DNA of 59,405 nt from Prolixibacteraceae bacterium (lineage in GTDB: Bacteria > Bacteroidota > Bacteroidia > Bacteroidales > Prolixibacteraceae), in NCBI GenBank assembly GCA_028282705.1, contig JANQHI010000063.1, positions 1 through 59,405 of the forward strand, given 5' to 3'. The notes under the pieces were generated by a model. That model was not told where the DNA came from, did no database searches, and saw only the letters and a program-made list of their open reading frames with translations. The position numbers and the translations under genes are program-made. This document shows, piece by piece, positions 15,848 to 24,710 of the stretch (its first letter is position 1; each line of letters starts with the position of its first letter).

Positions 15848-18508
15848 CTACTTTAATAGTTTCCTTATTTTTGATATCAATAATGACCCTTTTATAGGTT
15901 TTGATATGTAATCATCAGAACCAGTATCCAGTGCTTTCTTTTCATCTTCAAGCATGGCAAAAGCAGATTGGGCAATAATAGGTATTTCAGGCTTAAATGC
16001 TTTTATCTGTTTTATTGCCCCATAACCATCCAGTACAGGCATTTTTATGTCCATAAGGATGATATCAATTTTAGGCACTTTTTTACAATAATCAACAGCC
16101 TCTTGGCCATTTTTTGCCCTTATCAATTTTGCTTTTGAGGTGATTAAGAATTCCTCAAGCAACAAATAATTCATATCATTGTCTTCAGCAATAAGGATAG
16201 TTTTCCCTGAAAGGTCGACCTCACGTGGCGAATCAACAGCTTTTGGGCTTTCAGGTACTGGTTCTTTCACAGGCTCGTAAGGAATTGTAAAATAGAATGT
16301 TGTACCTGACCCATGCCTTGATTTGAGCCATATTTTTCCGCCCATCAATTCAACATATGCTTTTGATATGGAAAGCCCTAAGCCAGTACCTGCCTGTTTT
16401 TGCTCCCAGGTTGATTTTTCCTGGCTGAAGCGGTCAAATATTTTTTCCTGGAATTCTGGCATGATCCCAATACCTGTATCTTTCACATAAAACTCAACAA
16501 ACCCTCCTTTTAAATAATAACCAAACTCAATGTATCCTTGAGAAGTAAATTTAGAGGCATTGCTTATTAGGTTATTGATTATTTGTTGAAGTTTAGTCCC
16601 ATCTGTTATAATCACGCTTTCACTGTCACTAAACCCTTTGATAAGGAAGATATCAACTTCTTTTTTATTGAGTATTGGTTTATAAAAACTCAACAGTTCA
16701 TATAACATTTCATTCATTGAGACATTGTGAAGTTTAATGTCAATCTGCCCTGATTCTATTTTTGAAATGTCAATGATATCATTGATAATATTAAGGAGCT
16801 GTTTCCCACTTTCATTAATTATTTTAGCATACTGGGTTCGTTTATCTTCTGAGGTATTTGGTTCATTCATCAATTGTGAAAAACCTACAATACCATTCAT
16901 TGGGGTCCTGATCTCGTGTGAAAGGTTGGTAAGGAATGCTGATTTTAGCTTATCACTTTCAAGTGCTTTTTGCTTGGCATTTTCAAGGTCTGTTACATCA
17001 GCTGACATAGTGGATATCCCAACAACATTTTCCTCTTCATCAAAAACAGGCTCAATGGATAGTTGGTTGTGGGTTCTTTTTCCATTTATTATCAATTGGA
17101 CAATGGTATAAATACTTTCTCCAGTTTCAAATACTTTCTGTTTTAGTTTTGTAATTTTTTCAGCATCATTTACTGTGTAAATGTCCTCATCTTTTTTCCC
17201 AATAATATCATCTACAGAAATGCCTAAGTGTGGGTTATAATACCAGGTATATTTTAATTCTTTGTCTTGGTTTGAAACAGTAATGTTAGAGTTGTTAATA
17301 GCAAATTTGAAACGTTTTTCACTTTCCTTCAATTTATTCTCAGCAATTTTTCTTTTGGTTATATCCCTGGCAATTTCGTAGGCTATCCCCTTTTCAGGGA
17401 TGGGGTGTGAAAACCATTCAAGCCACCTGTAACTACCATCTTTTGCACGATACCTATTTTCAAAGCTTTGTATCTTTTTCCCTTTTAACAAAGATTCTTG
17501 GATAACAGCTTTTGTCTTTTCAATATCATCAGGGTGTATAAAATCAAAAAATGGTTTCCCTGCAATTTCAGTTTTAGAATATCCCAGGATACTGCGGAAT
17601 GCAGGGTTTATTTTCCTAAAAGAAAGGTTTTCAAGGTCAGCTACACAAACCATATCAGGAGAAAGGCTGAAAATATTTTTTAGTTCTTCTTCAACCAAAA
17701 TATGCTCTGTGATATCCTCTCCCGAAAAAATAATACCTGTTATTTCTCCATGGTCATTCCTAATTAGCGAGTTGTGGAAAGCAATTGTTTTAACGCTCCC
17801 ATCTTTTGCAATAATTTGGTTTTCACGATATTCATACTTTTTGATGTTACCTTCTAAAATGGCATTGGCAACAGCATTTATTTTTTCTTTTATATTGTCA
17901 GGAATGAAATTTTCAAGCCAATTCTTTCCAATGAGTTCTTCTTCAGTGTAACCAAGTATTTCACAACCTTTCTGGTTTATTTTGGTAATGTTCATCTCAG
18001 GGTCAAGCACTGCCAGCATAACCCCGGCAATATCCAGGTATTGTTTTACTTCATTGCGCTCTTTTACTATTTCAGCTTCTGCTACTTTCCTTTTATTTAT
18101 ATTTTGTATGGATCCAATCATGAACTCGGGATTGCCATCAGTACCAAATTTTAATTCACCAAGCCCTATTACCCAGTTTGGCTCCTTGGTTTTTTGGTTG
18201 ATGATCATATACTCTTTATTGAAGACCTCATGGCCTTTCAATACATTATTTTGCAAATATGACAAGAATTCTTCTACAAAATCAGGATGGACAAGCTGAA
18301 TAAAAGTCTCAAGGTTTTTCGTGTAATTTTCATCAATCCCAAGGATCTCATTTAATACTTCTGTACAATACCATTGGTTGTTTTTAATGTCATAAACATA
18401 TGAGCCAAATTGTGCAATTTTGTTTGATTCCTTAAAAAAGGAATAACTTTCATTGAGTTTGCCAAGGTAATAGTCCAGTTGGTTAGAAGGGATATTGTTG
18501 TCAGTCAT
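15848..18508 (-). CDS. Multi-PAS hybrid sensor histidine kinase
   Basis: This is a soluble hybrid two-component sensor. In order it has about four PAS/PAC domains (residues roughly 20-510), a HisKA dimerisation domain with the phospho-accepting His531 in NLSHEIRTPMNG, a HATPase domain with DTGIGIMPEFQEKIF and GTGLGLSISKA, and a C-terminal receiver domain whose phospho-acceptor is Asp820 in ILMDIKMPVLDG. No transmembrane segment is apparent, so it likely senses a cytoplasmic signal such as redox, light or a ligand through PAS. There is no output regulator next to it, so its target is unknown. It converges on the PfkB gene, 18 bp apart. Confidence 0.93.
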   Translation of the reverse strand: MTDNNIPSNQLDYYLGKLNESYSFFKESNKIAQFGSYVYDIKNNQWYCTEVLNEILGIDENYTKNLETFIQLVHPDFVEEFLSYLQNNVLKGHEVFNKEYMIINQKTKEPNWVIGLGELKFGTDGNPEFMIGSIQNINKRKVAEAEIVKERNEVKQYLDIAGVMLAVLDPEMNITKINQKGCEILGYTEEELIGKNWLENFIPDNIKEKINAVANAILEGNIKKYEYRENQIIAKDGSVKTIAFHNSLIRNDHGEITGIIFSGEDITEHILVEEELKNIFSLSPDMVCVADLENLSFRKINPAFRSILGYSKTEIAGKPFFDFIHPDDIEKTKAVIQESLLKGKKIQSFENRYRAKDGSYRWLEWFSHPIPEKGIAYEIARDITKRKIAENKLKESEKRFKFAINNSNITVSNQDKELKYTWYYNPHLGISVDDIIGKKDEDIYTVNDAEKITKLKQKVFETGESIYTIVQLIINGKRTHNQLSIEPVFDEEENVVGISTMSADVTDLENAKQKALESDKLKSAFLTNLSHEIRTPMNGIVGFSQLMNEPNTSEDKRTQYAKIINESGKQLLNIINDIIDISKIESGQIDIKLHNVSMNEMLYELLSFYKPILNKKEVDIFLIKGFSDSESVIITDGTKLQQIINNLISNASKFTSQGYIEFGYYLKGGFVEFYVKDTGIGIMPEFQEKIFDRFSQEKSTWEQKQAGTGLGLSISKAYVELMGGKIWLKSRHGSGTTFYFTIPYEPVKEPVPESPKAVDSPREVDLSGKTILIAEDNDMNYLLLEEFLITSKAKLIRAKNGQEAVDYCKKVPKIDIILMDIKMPVLDGYGAIKQIKAFKPEIPIIAQSAFAMLEDEKKALDTGSDDYISKPIKGSLLISKIRKLLK

Positions 18509-18717
18509 TTTTGCCTTTTTAATGATAGTTTGTATACACTAATTTTTATGGGACATTTGCCTCCCATAAAATAACAATATAAAAAAACAATTAAGATTTC
18601 GGCTATAAAAGTACGAAATAAGGACTTGATTTTACCATAATTACCCACCAATTTATCTACAGGTTCAGGATAAGTAGGATAACAAGGGATGAAACAGCTT
18701 GTGTAGCTCAAATACAA

Positions 18718-18990
18718 TGTAAATCCATAGCTGGGAAGTTTTGCAGGAATTTATCTAATATGCAGTTTTACAGTGATTTATATGAAATACTATTTTTTAA
18801 CATATTTTGTTTGGAAACCTTACCAGTGTAAATTTAGTTTAAGAGTATAAGCTTTTTAGATGTATAAAAATAAAACAAGCCATATCAATTGTTTGTTAAA
18901 TTGGAGGTTATGACACTAATGTCATTTAATTGGTTAATGAGTCCTTAAAACATACAATTGAAAGTTTAGGCAATTAATAATCATAAATAG
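18718..18990. other. Divergent intergenic region between histidine kinase and DUF1338 gene
   Basis: This is AT-rich, and no gene is supported. A short perfect dyad, ATGACA-ctaa-TGTCAT (18910-18925), lies 66 bases before the DUF1338 start and could be an operator. No clear TAnnTTTG element was found. Confidence 0.4.
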
Positions 18991-19917
18991 ATGAAGACTA
19001 CAGCTGAAGAATTAACCAAATTATTATTAGATGAATTATGGTGGCAATATTTAAGGCGTGTACCCTATGCAAAAGCATATGCTGACATGGTAACATCAAA
19101 AGGGGGGAAAGTGGTGAATGACCACATAGCATTTCGCTCATTTAATTCACACACAGGGGAGCAACCTGAAGGTATCAGGGCGATTAAACATATCCTCAAT
19201 TATTTGGATTATAAACCCACAGGGAAATATTCATTTAAAAAGAAAAAACTAAATGCTATCCATTTTGAACACCACAACAGCTTGTTTCCTAAAATTTTTG
19301 TTAGCCAACTAGAGGTGAGCGAACTTCCTGATTGGGCACAGCAAATGATAAATGAGGCTGTTGTTGATACCCCCTATCTTTTATCTGATAATGCCATTGA
19401 ATTGTTGAATCTTTTAAAAGAAACAGGAAGCTTGCCTAAAGAAGCTGCTGATTTATTAGTGCTTGAACTTGCAGGTTATTTTCGTAGGCCCTGGGATGTC
19501 CCCCAAAAAGAAGCTGTATTAAAACTGAATGATGTTTCGCAATATGCCGCCTGGGTTTTGTTGCATGGTAACTCTGTGAACCATTTTACCGCATTTATTA
19601 ATTACCAGGAAGTTCCTGAATGGCCTGATTTAGCTACAACATGTAAAGCATTGGCTGAAGCTGGTGTCCCAATGAAAGAAAATATTGAAGGAAAAGCTGG
19701 TAGTATCCTTCAGCAGTCTTCTACTCAAGCCATAAAAGAATTGGTTGAGGTTGTAAATGGGAATGGTGATGTTGAAAAAATTAAATGGACATATGCCTAT
19801 TATGAGTTGGCACAACGTGGAGTTATAGAAGAAAATGGAGTACCAAAGCTGTTTTCAGGTTTCCTGGGAGAACAAGCTAACCACCTTTTTGATATGACCC
19901 AAACCAGGGATAACTAA
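18991..19917 (+). CDS. DUF1338 protein, HglS-like 2-oxoadipate oxygenase family
   Basis: This is a DUF1338 protein. The characterised relative HglS/YdcJ is an Fe(II) enzyme that converts 2-oxoadipate to D-2-hydroxyglutarate in lysine catabolism. Candidate metal ligands here are His45 (NDHIAFRSF), His198 (NHFTAFIN) and Glu272 (YYELAQRG), with spacing similar to the two His and one Glu of HglS. The length of 308 aa belongs to the short DUF1338 subgroup. No lysine catabolic neighbour other than the unlinked KamA-like gene is seen, so the substrate is an inference from the family. It shares four bases with the convergent ppk2 gene. Confidence 0.82.
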   Translation: MKTTAEELTKLLLDELWWQYLRRVPYAKAYADMVTSKGGKVVNDHIAFRSFNSHTGEQPEGIRAIKHILNYLDYKPTGKYSFKKKKLNAIHFEHHNSLFPKIFVSQLEVSELPDWAQQMINEAVVDTPYLLSDNAIELLNLLKETGSLPKEAADLLVLELAGYFRRPWDVPQKEAVLKLNDVSQYAAWVLLHGNSVNHFTAFINYQEVPEWPDLATTCKALAEAGVPMKENIEGKAGSILQQSSTQAIKELVEVVNGNGDVEKIKWTYAYYELAQRGVIEENGVPKLFSGFLGEQANHLFDMTQTRDN

Positions 19918-20726
19918 TAAACCTCAGGAACAAATGTCATCTCTTCAAGTGGTGGGCGCATGTATCCCTTATTTTCTTTCTTCTCAGGAAGTTCAAAAGT
20001 GTCAGGTGTGAGGTCTTTATATGGGATCAGGGATAGCAGATGGTGTATACAGTTCAGCCTTGCGCGTTTTTTATTATCTGCATTTACCACATACCAAGGG
20101 CTTATTTTAGTGTCAGTGTAAGCAAACATCTCATCTTTGGCTTTGGAATATTCCATAAACAACTCCCTTGATTTCAGGTCCATTTCACTCAGTTTCCAGC
20201 GTTTTGTAGGGTCTTTTATCCTATTTCTAAACCTTCTTTCTTGTTCTTCTTCACTTACTGAAAACCAATATTTAATAAGGATAATTCCTGACCTGATGAG
20301 CATCCTTTCAAAGTTGGGGCATGACCTCAAAAATTCCCAATACTCATCTTTTGTGCAGAACCCCATCACTTTCTCAACCCCAGCCCTGTTATACCAGCTT
20401 CTGTCAAACAAAACCATTTCTCCGGCCGCTGGCAGGTGGGGCACATAACGTTGAAAATACCATTGGGTTTTTTCCTTTTCAGTGGGTGTGCCCAGTGCTA
20501 CAACCCTGCATATCCTGGGGTTAAGGCTTTGGGTGATCCTTTTGATTGTACCTCCTTTACCTGCAGCATCACGCCCTTCAAAAATAACAACTACTTTGAG
20601 TGACTTGTGCTTTATCCATTCTTGCAGTTTTACAAGTTCGATCTGCAATTTGTTTAACTCATCAAAATACTCTTTTGTACCAATTTTACGCTCGCTTGAG
20701 ATACCAGGATTTGGTTGGTTTTCCAT
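19914..20726 (-). CDS. ppk2: Polyphosphate kinase 2
   Basis: This is a single-domain PPK2, which transfers phosphate between polyphosphate and nucleoside di- or monophosphates. Walker A is EGRDAAGKGG (Gly51-Lys57 region) and Walker B is FDRSWYNRAG; between them is the lid-side FQRYVPHLPAAGE segment. The 270-aa length suggests a class I (NDP-phosphorylating) enzyme, but class cannot be fixed from sequence by eye. It is transcribed alone, with 70 bp to the DMT transporter gene upstream on the same strand. Confidence 0.93.
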   Translation of the reverse strand: MENQPNPGISSERKIGTKEYFDELNKLQIELVKLQEWIKHKSLKVVVIFEGRDAAGKGGTIKRITQSLNPRICRVVALGTPTEKEKTQWYFQRYVPHLPAAGEMVLFDRSWYNRAGVEKVMGFCTKDEYWEFLRSCPNFERMLIRSGIILIKYWFSVSEEEQERRFRNRIKDPTKRWKLSEMDLKSRELFMEYSKAKDEMFAYTDTKISPWYVVNADNKKRARLNCIHHLLSLIPYKDLTPDTFELPEKKENKGYMRPPLEEMTFVPEVY

Positions 20727-20796
20727 GTGATTCAGAATTTGTTCCCCCTCCTAAATTAAGAAAATTTTAGATTCAATTAAAAAATATGGCAGATAA

Positions 20797-21720
20797 TTAC
20801 CCCTGGCTTTTGCCCCATAGGGTTTTCAATTTCCATTTAAAAGCTTTTGAAGAGGTCATAACCAGAACACCTATCATAGTGATAATACCTCCCATTACCT
20901 GGTGGGGGAGAGGGAATGTATGGAAATAAACCCAGGCTCCTATAAGCACGAAAATCCCTTTTAAAGCCTGCACAATACTTGACCGTGAAGCTTCAATATA
21001 GTGGAAGGAATAATAAACTAACAGGATAGCCATGAATGGGCCAAAAACCGCCCCAATAGCAATATTTTTCAGAGCTGAAACAGGGATTAAGATTGACTTG
21101 CCATATACAAAAAGCATAACTACAGAATAAATAAACAGCCAGGCAGAGCGGTTTATATTCATGGTTTCAGGGCTCATCTTTTTAACATTCTTTTTTACTA
21201 CAACAGATGCTGTGGCTGCAAACAGGGCATTTATAAAAACTATGGTTGTCCCTGGTATAAACAGGCTTTTCAGTGAGCTTCCTCCCTGGTAACTAATGAT
21301 AAATGCCCCAACCAATGCCAAAACAGCCCCAAAGCCTTCAATGGCTGAAAATTTTTCTTTTAGGAAAATAATCCCAAACAAGGTAAGGAAAACAGGGTAC
21401 ATATTTCCAAGGAATGAAGTTACTGAAGGATCAGCTATAATGTGTATAGAAAGAAAAAAAGAGGTGGTGGTCAGTATTTCTAAAATCCCAAGGATAGCCA
21501 ATATCTTATACTGCCTTTTGCTAAGGTTAAATAGCTGGTTTAGTTTTTTGTTTTTGGCTGCATAAAGGATGCTCAAAGTCAATCCAATTGCAAACCAGTA
21601 AACCCCAAATTGTGAAAGGTGTACCTCATTTAATGCAGCTTTGCTAAATATATACACATTTGAGAAAGCCAGGGTTGCCAGCAATGCAAATAAATACCCT
21701 TTAAGTTTGTCTGTTTTCAT
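20797..21720 (-). CDS. EamA-family (DMT superfamily) membrane transporter
   Basis: This is a ten-helix drug/metabolite transporter with two EamA repeats. GYLFALLATLAFSNVYIFSK opens the first and a second repeat starts near TIVFINALFAATASVVVKK. A longer reading frame begins at 21774, but MKTDKLKGYL at 21720 is the better start: the extra 18 residues would run into a perfect palindrome at 21769. The substrate is unknown. ppk2 lies downstream on the same strand after 70 bp. Confidence 0.87.
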   Translation of the reverse strand: MKTDKLKGYLFALLATLAFSNVYIFSKAALNEVHLSQFGVYWFAIGLTLSILYAAKNKKLNQLFNLSKRQYKILAILGILEILTTTSFFLSIHIIADPSVTSFLGNMYPVFLTLFGIIFLKEKFSAIEGFGAVLALVGAFIISYQGGSSLKSLFIPGTTIVFINALFAATASVVVKKNVKKMSPETMNINRSAWLFIYSVVMLFVYGKSILIPVSALKNIAIGAVFGPFMAILLVYYSFHYIEASRSSIVQALKGIFVLIGAWVYFHTFPLPHQVMGGIITMIGVLVMTSSKAFKWKLKTLWGKSQG

Positions 21721-21768
21721 GATCGCTAAAATACAAAAAAGGGGGATAACTATCAGGTACCTCAAATA

Positions 21769-21801
21769 ATCCACCAGGCGTTTTCAAGCCACCTGGTGGA
21801 T
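21769..21801. repeat. Perfect 10-bp hairpin between EamA gene and a small membrane gene
   Basis: ATCCACCAGG (21769-21778) and CCTGGTGGAT (21792-21801) are exact inverted copies around a 13-base loop. It lacks a clear T tract on either strand. It is either an operator or a repeat rather than a standard terminator. Confidence 0.55.
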
Positions 21802-21867
21802 AAAGCTTACTTGCTTGTTTGCTTTTGATTTCCTACTTTAGGATTTTATAAATCAAGCATCAAGAAT

Positions 21868-22050
21868 ATGTGTTGTAGGAGGGTAGCAATTATTATCATA
21901 CTGCTGGCAGTTGCATTGGCAATGGTGGCATGGCAGTTTCCAAATGTATTTGGCACTTGGCAAAACAATGTTTTTTATTTCCTGGCAGGGCTGGGGTCTG
22001 TAGGGCTACTTATCCTGGTTATTTCTTTTTTTAGGAAGGGGAAAGTATGA
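21868..22050 (+). CDS. Small two-helix membrane protein
   Basis: This is a 60-aa protein of two predicted transmembrane helices (about residues 6-24 and 36-54) joined by a loop containing FPNVFGTWQNN, with a basic C-terminal FFRKGKV. I do not recognise a family. Its layout (basic start, helix, short Trp-containing loop, helix, FRK-K tail) resembles the 67-aa protein at 26096, which closes the same gene patch. It is short, but the hydrophobic patterning supports real coding. Confidence 0.6.
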   Translation: MCCRRVAIIIILLAVALAMVAWQFPNVFGTWQNNVFYFLAGLGSVGLLILVISFFRKGKV

Positions 22051-22159
22051 AGGGGACAATATTTCCACATAGCAAAAAGTCCCCATTTTTGGGGATTTAG
22101 GGGGTAAAAAACGAAAACTCATTTTAGCTTGCCCCATTATTTAGAACAATAATAAATTA

Positions 22160-22169
22160 CCCCCCCCCC
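22160..22169 (+). repeat. Poly(C)10 homopolymer tract
   Basis: There are ten consecutive C, about 230 bases upstream of the lipoprotein start. Such tracts are prone to slipped-strand length change. Confidence 0.85.
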
Positions 22170-22313
22170 TATTATAAAATCCTTGTTTCTTCTTTTTATA
22201 TCCCTTATATTTAATGTGTTAATAATAAACCAAAGTTCCCCATATTTCCAAAAAATTTAGTAGGGGCTTCCAAAGGCACAAATGATAGACATGTTGCATA
22301 TAAATTATAAAAA

Positions 22314-22337
22314 TACCCAGTATAAAAATACTGGGTA
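22314..22337 (+). repeat. Perfect 10-bp leader hairpin
   Basis: TACCCAGTAT (22314-22323) and ATACTGGGTA (22328-22337) surround an AAAA loop. It sits 62 bases before the lipoprotein ATG, within a possible 5' untranslated region, and argues against the longer reading frame from 22282. Confidence 0.65.
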
Positions 22338-22398
22338 CCATTATTTGTTTAATCAGGGGGATAGTCTCTTACCCTATTCCCCAAAACACTTTAAAATT

Positions 22399-23706
22399 AT
22401 GAAAAAATTATTGAGTTTATTGCTAATTGCAAGTTTTTTAATTGTTTTTGATTCATGTCAAAAGGCTGATGTATTAATTGAAGAAGATTTAATCACCCAG
22501 GAGCAATTAGAGACGAGAAAAAAACTCAGGGAAGCAGCCCTGGTTGTTACAAATATGACTAAAAACAAAAACCTAAATAAATTGGTTTTTAATGAAGTTA
22601 ACCAAAAAAGAAATGGTTTGTACAGAGTAGGCTTTCTTGATTTATTTAGTTCAGAACAAACAAAAAGCGTTTCTAAAGTACGAAATGAACAATTGAACTT
22701 TTTATCAGAATTTGAAAACTCTGCCATAAAATTATATGATAAGGATAATTTAAAAAGTGGTGATGTTGAAATTGATCCCAATAGTAGTGTAGAAGAGCTA
22801 ATCACTTTTCTCAAAGACAATAATATTAATATGTATTGGCCCTATTCTCAAAATTGGGATGGGAATGAGATACCTACTATTACTTATCAGCCTTTTGATA
22901 ATGACGAAGAAAATGAAGGTTTTATTTTTAGGAGTTCTGAACTTAAATCTGCTAGTACAGATATATATGAAAAAGTACTTGTTGATGATGACTATGCATG
23001 GAATAAACCTACTATAATTATTGATGTAGATGGAAATGTAACAGGTTTAGAACCTGGTTCAGGATCAGGAGGCAATTCAAGTGCTTCAACTACAAGTGTG
23101 AATGATGGAAATTTTGATGTTAACAAAATATTCATTTGTAGGGTTAAAACCAATGGAAAAAATTTCAGGGGGCTTTTTGGAGGTGAAAATTACATTACTT
23201 TTTATAGGGCTGGAGAAGAATTAACAAACAATGATCGCCCTGTTGTGGGACAAACTTTTAAGATTGATAGGTGGGCAGGAAGGAAAGGCAGATATAGGAC
23301 CATAAATCAGGTTTGGGATTATAACTGGAAACCAGGAGAGCTTGAACAATGGATTGGTGTAAAGCTACATAGGGTAGAAGCTGATGTTAAAACAAAGTTC
23401 TCAGGAGACATAAATTTAAGCCTCACAAAGGAACGTTCAGTGGCTACAAAAAAAGATTACATTGAGGCTAAACAGGGTACGAAAACAGGATTAACGACAA
23501 AATTATTTGCGTGGGAGGTGGAGATATCTAGAAAAGACATGATGGGTAAAGATGCAATATTTGAAAGAAAACAGTTTTTCAATGAAAATTGGAGAGATGC
23601 TGACAGGCATGGTACAGAAGGTGGTATATGTGTAAGGTTGGCTGGAAGCCCAAGTGGCAGAGGTGGGATTTATTTTACATTAGATGTAGATTCATATAAT
23701 TATTAA
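22399..23706 (+). CDS. Exported lipoprotein of unknown function
   Basis: The start chosen is MKKLLSLLLIAS, which gives a lipoprotein signal ending at Cys20 (FDSC); the frame can be extended to 22282, but that part is not protein-like and contains a hairpin. The mature protein of about 415 aa has an acidic N-terminal half, a low-complexity GSGSGGNSSAS linker near residue 225, and a C-terminal domain rich in Trp, Gly and Arg (ITFYRAGEELTN, RWAGRKGRYRTINQVW). I recognise no family. It lies 11 bp upstream of an outer-membrane-type protein and is probably co-transcribed with it, so the two could form a surface pair. Confidence 0.75.
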   Translation: MKKLLSLLLIASFLIVFDSCQKADVLIEEDLITQEQLETRKKLREAALVVTNMTKNKNLNKLVFNEVNQKRNGLYRVGFLDLFSSEQTKSVSKVRNEQLNFLSEFENSAIKLYDKDNLKSGDVEIDPNSSVEELITFLKDNNINMYWPYSQNWDGNEIPTITYQPFDNDEENEGFIFRSSELKSASTDIYEKVLVDDDYAWNKPTIIIDVDGNVTGLEPGSGSGGNSSASTTSVNDGNFDVNKIFICRVKTNGKNFRGLFGGENYITFYRAGEELTNNDRPVVGQTFKIDRWAGRKGRYRTINQVWDYNWKPGELEQWIGVKLHRVEADVKTKFSGDINLSLTKERSVATKKDYIEAKQGTKTGLTTKLFAWEVEISRKDMMGKDAIFERKQFFNENWRDADRHGTEGGICVRLAGSPSGRGGIYFTLDVDSYNY

Positions 23707-23717
23707 TATTAGCTAAA

Positions 23718-24413
23718 ATGCGTAAACTGTATTTTTTTATAATGGTACTTATTTCAACCATTGGCAATGCCCAAAATTTTGAACTTGGTGTTGCCCTTGG
23801 GGGGCTAAAAGGAGGTGGGGGCCTAAAGCCTGGTATTTCAACCGATATTTTAGGTTGGAAAGTGGATGCTACACATACTGCACCAATTGATTATAAAGGT
23901 GGGGTTTTTGTAAAACAAGGTTATACCAATTTCTATTTTAAAAGTGGGATATTTACATACCATCAAAACACCATGCTCCATTTTAAAAATAATTTAATGG
24001 ATGGGCCATTGTATGGCAAGAGGTTTTTAAACTCTATTTCAATCCAAAAACTATCCTTTCCCTTGTCAATTGGGAAGAAAGTTTATAAAAACTTTGGGTT
24101 AGAGGTTGGTACCAGTTTTAATGTGGATATCACCAATAAAAAAAGCCACCAATACAATACAAATGCCCAAACTGTTGAGAAGTTAATAGTAGGTAATGTA
24201 TCAAATACATCTTGGGCAGGGGTAATAGGGATGGTTTATCAATATAAAAGATGGGCCTGTTCCTTTGAATTTGAAAGGGATATTACAACACTTGTAAAGG
24301 ATATCCAATATACACATGTTTCTCCAAATGGGGACAGGATAACAGAGGCTATTTTCCCAATACATTTAAATAGGTGGATTTTTTCCTTAAGCTATAGTTT
24401 GGTTTCAAAGTAG
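23718..24413 (+). CDS. Outer-membrane beta-barrel-like protein
   Basis: This is a 231-aa protein with a Sec signal peptide (MRKLYFFIMVLISTIGNAQ) and a mature part of alternating amphipathic strands with aromatic ends, finishing FSLSYSLVSK, a typical barrel-closing strand with polar and aromatic alternation. No specific family is recognised. Its gene starts 11 bp after the lipoprotein gene. A hairpin just downstream (24455-24487) may end the transcript. Confidence 0.72.
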   Translation: MRKLYFFIMVLISTIGNAQNFELGVALGGLKGGGGLKPGISTDILGWKVDATHTAPIDYKGGVFVKQGYTNFYFKSGIFTYHQNTMLHFKNNLMDGPLYGKRFLNSISIQKLSFPLSIGKKVYKNFGLEVGTSFNVDITNKKSHQYNTNAQTVEKLIVGNVSNTSWAGVIGMVYQYKRWACSFEFERDITTLVKDIQYTHVSPNGDRITEAIFPIHLNRWIFSLSYSLVSK

Positions 24414-24454
24414 CGCTAAATGGGGTATCTCCTATATTACCAACATAGCATAAA

Positions 24455-24487
24455 AGGATGCCATCTCTTGTAGGGAGATTGCATCCT
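24455..24487 (+). repeat. Hairpin after the beta-barrel gene
   Basis: AGGATGC (24455-24461) pairs with GCATCCT (24481-24487), and an inner ATCTC/GAGAT continues the stem across one mismatch. There is no T tract, so it is only a possible terminator. Confidence 0.5.
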
Positions 24488-24700
24488 AAATGTCTTAAAT
24501 GTAAAACTTGGTGTTAGCTATAATTCATTAGAAAAAGATGCAGCAGGAATAAATAAATCAGGTAGTGTAGAATATGAAATAACTTTTAAAGATAAAGGTG
24601 AACAATGTGGTTCTGCATATTTTACTATGAAAACCCTGAAAAGCAATTGATTTTTCCAAATTATGGTGTTAAAATTTTATTAAGCGAAACTGATAATTAA
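24474..24700 (+). pseudogene. 3' remnant of an outer-membrane protein gene
   Basis: Between two barrel genes there is coding-like sequence without a start. From 24474 one frame reads through NVKLGVSYNSLEKDAAG and SVEYEITFKDKGEQC to a TGA at 24648. A second frame carries on as YYENPEKQLIFPNYG to a TAA at 24698. Joining the two needs a frameshift near 24625. The LGVSYNS...GSVEYEITF stretch resembles the last strands of PorP/SprF-type barrels, but that is only a visual impression. Confidence 0.5.
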
Positions 24701-24710
24701 AATAAAATAT

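Larger units (their letters stand above)
22051..22398. other. 348-bp intergenic region with a C10 tract and a hairpin
   Basis: No gene is visible. The region holds a short TCCCC/GGGGA hairpin at 22080-22095, a run of ten C (22160-22169) in AT-rich surroundings, and a perfect hairpin (22314-22337) in the presumed leader of the next gene. Confidence 0.55.

Noticed and set aside
18505-18717. 70-codon minus-strand frame touching the histidine kinase start
   Set aside because: The composition is odd, no domain or signal is recognised, and it more likely covers the kinase leader region.
22282-22398. Upstream extension of the lipoprotein frame
   Set aside because: It spans a perfect hairpin and hides the lipoprotein signal; the start at 22399 gives a normal signal peptide.
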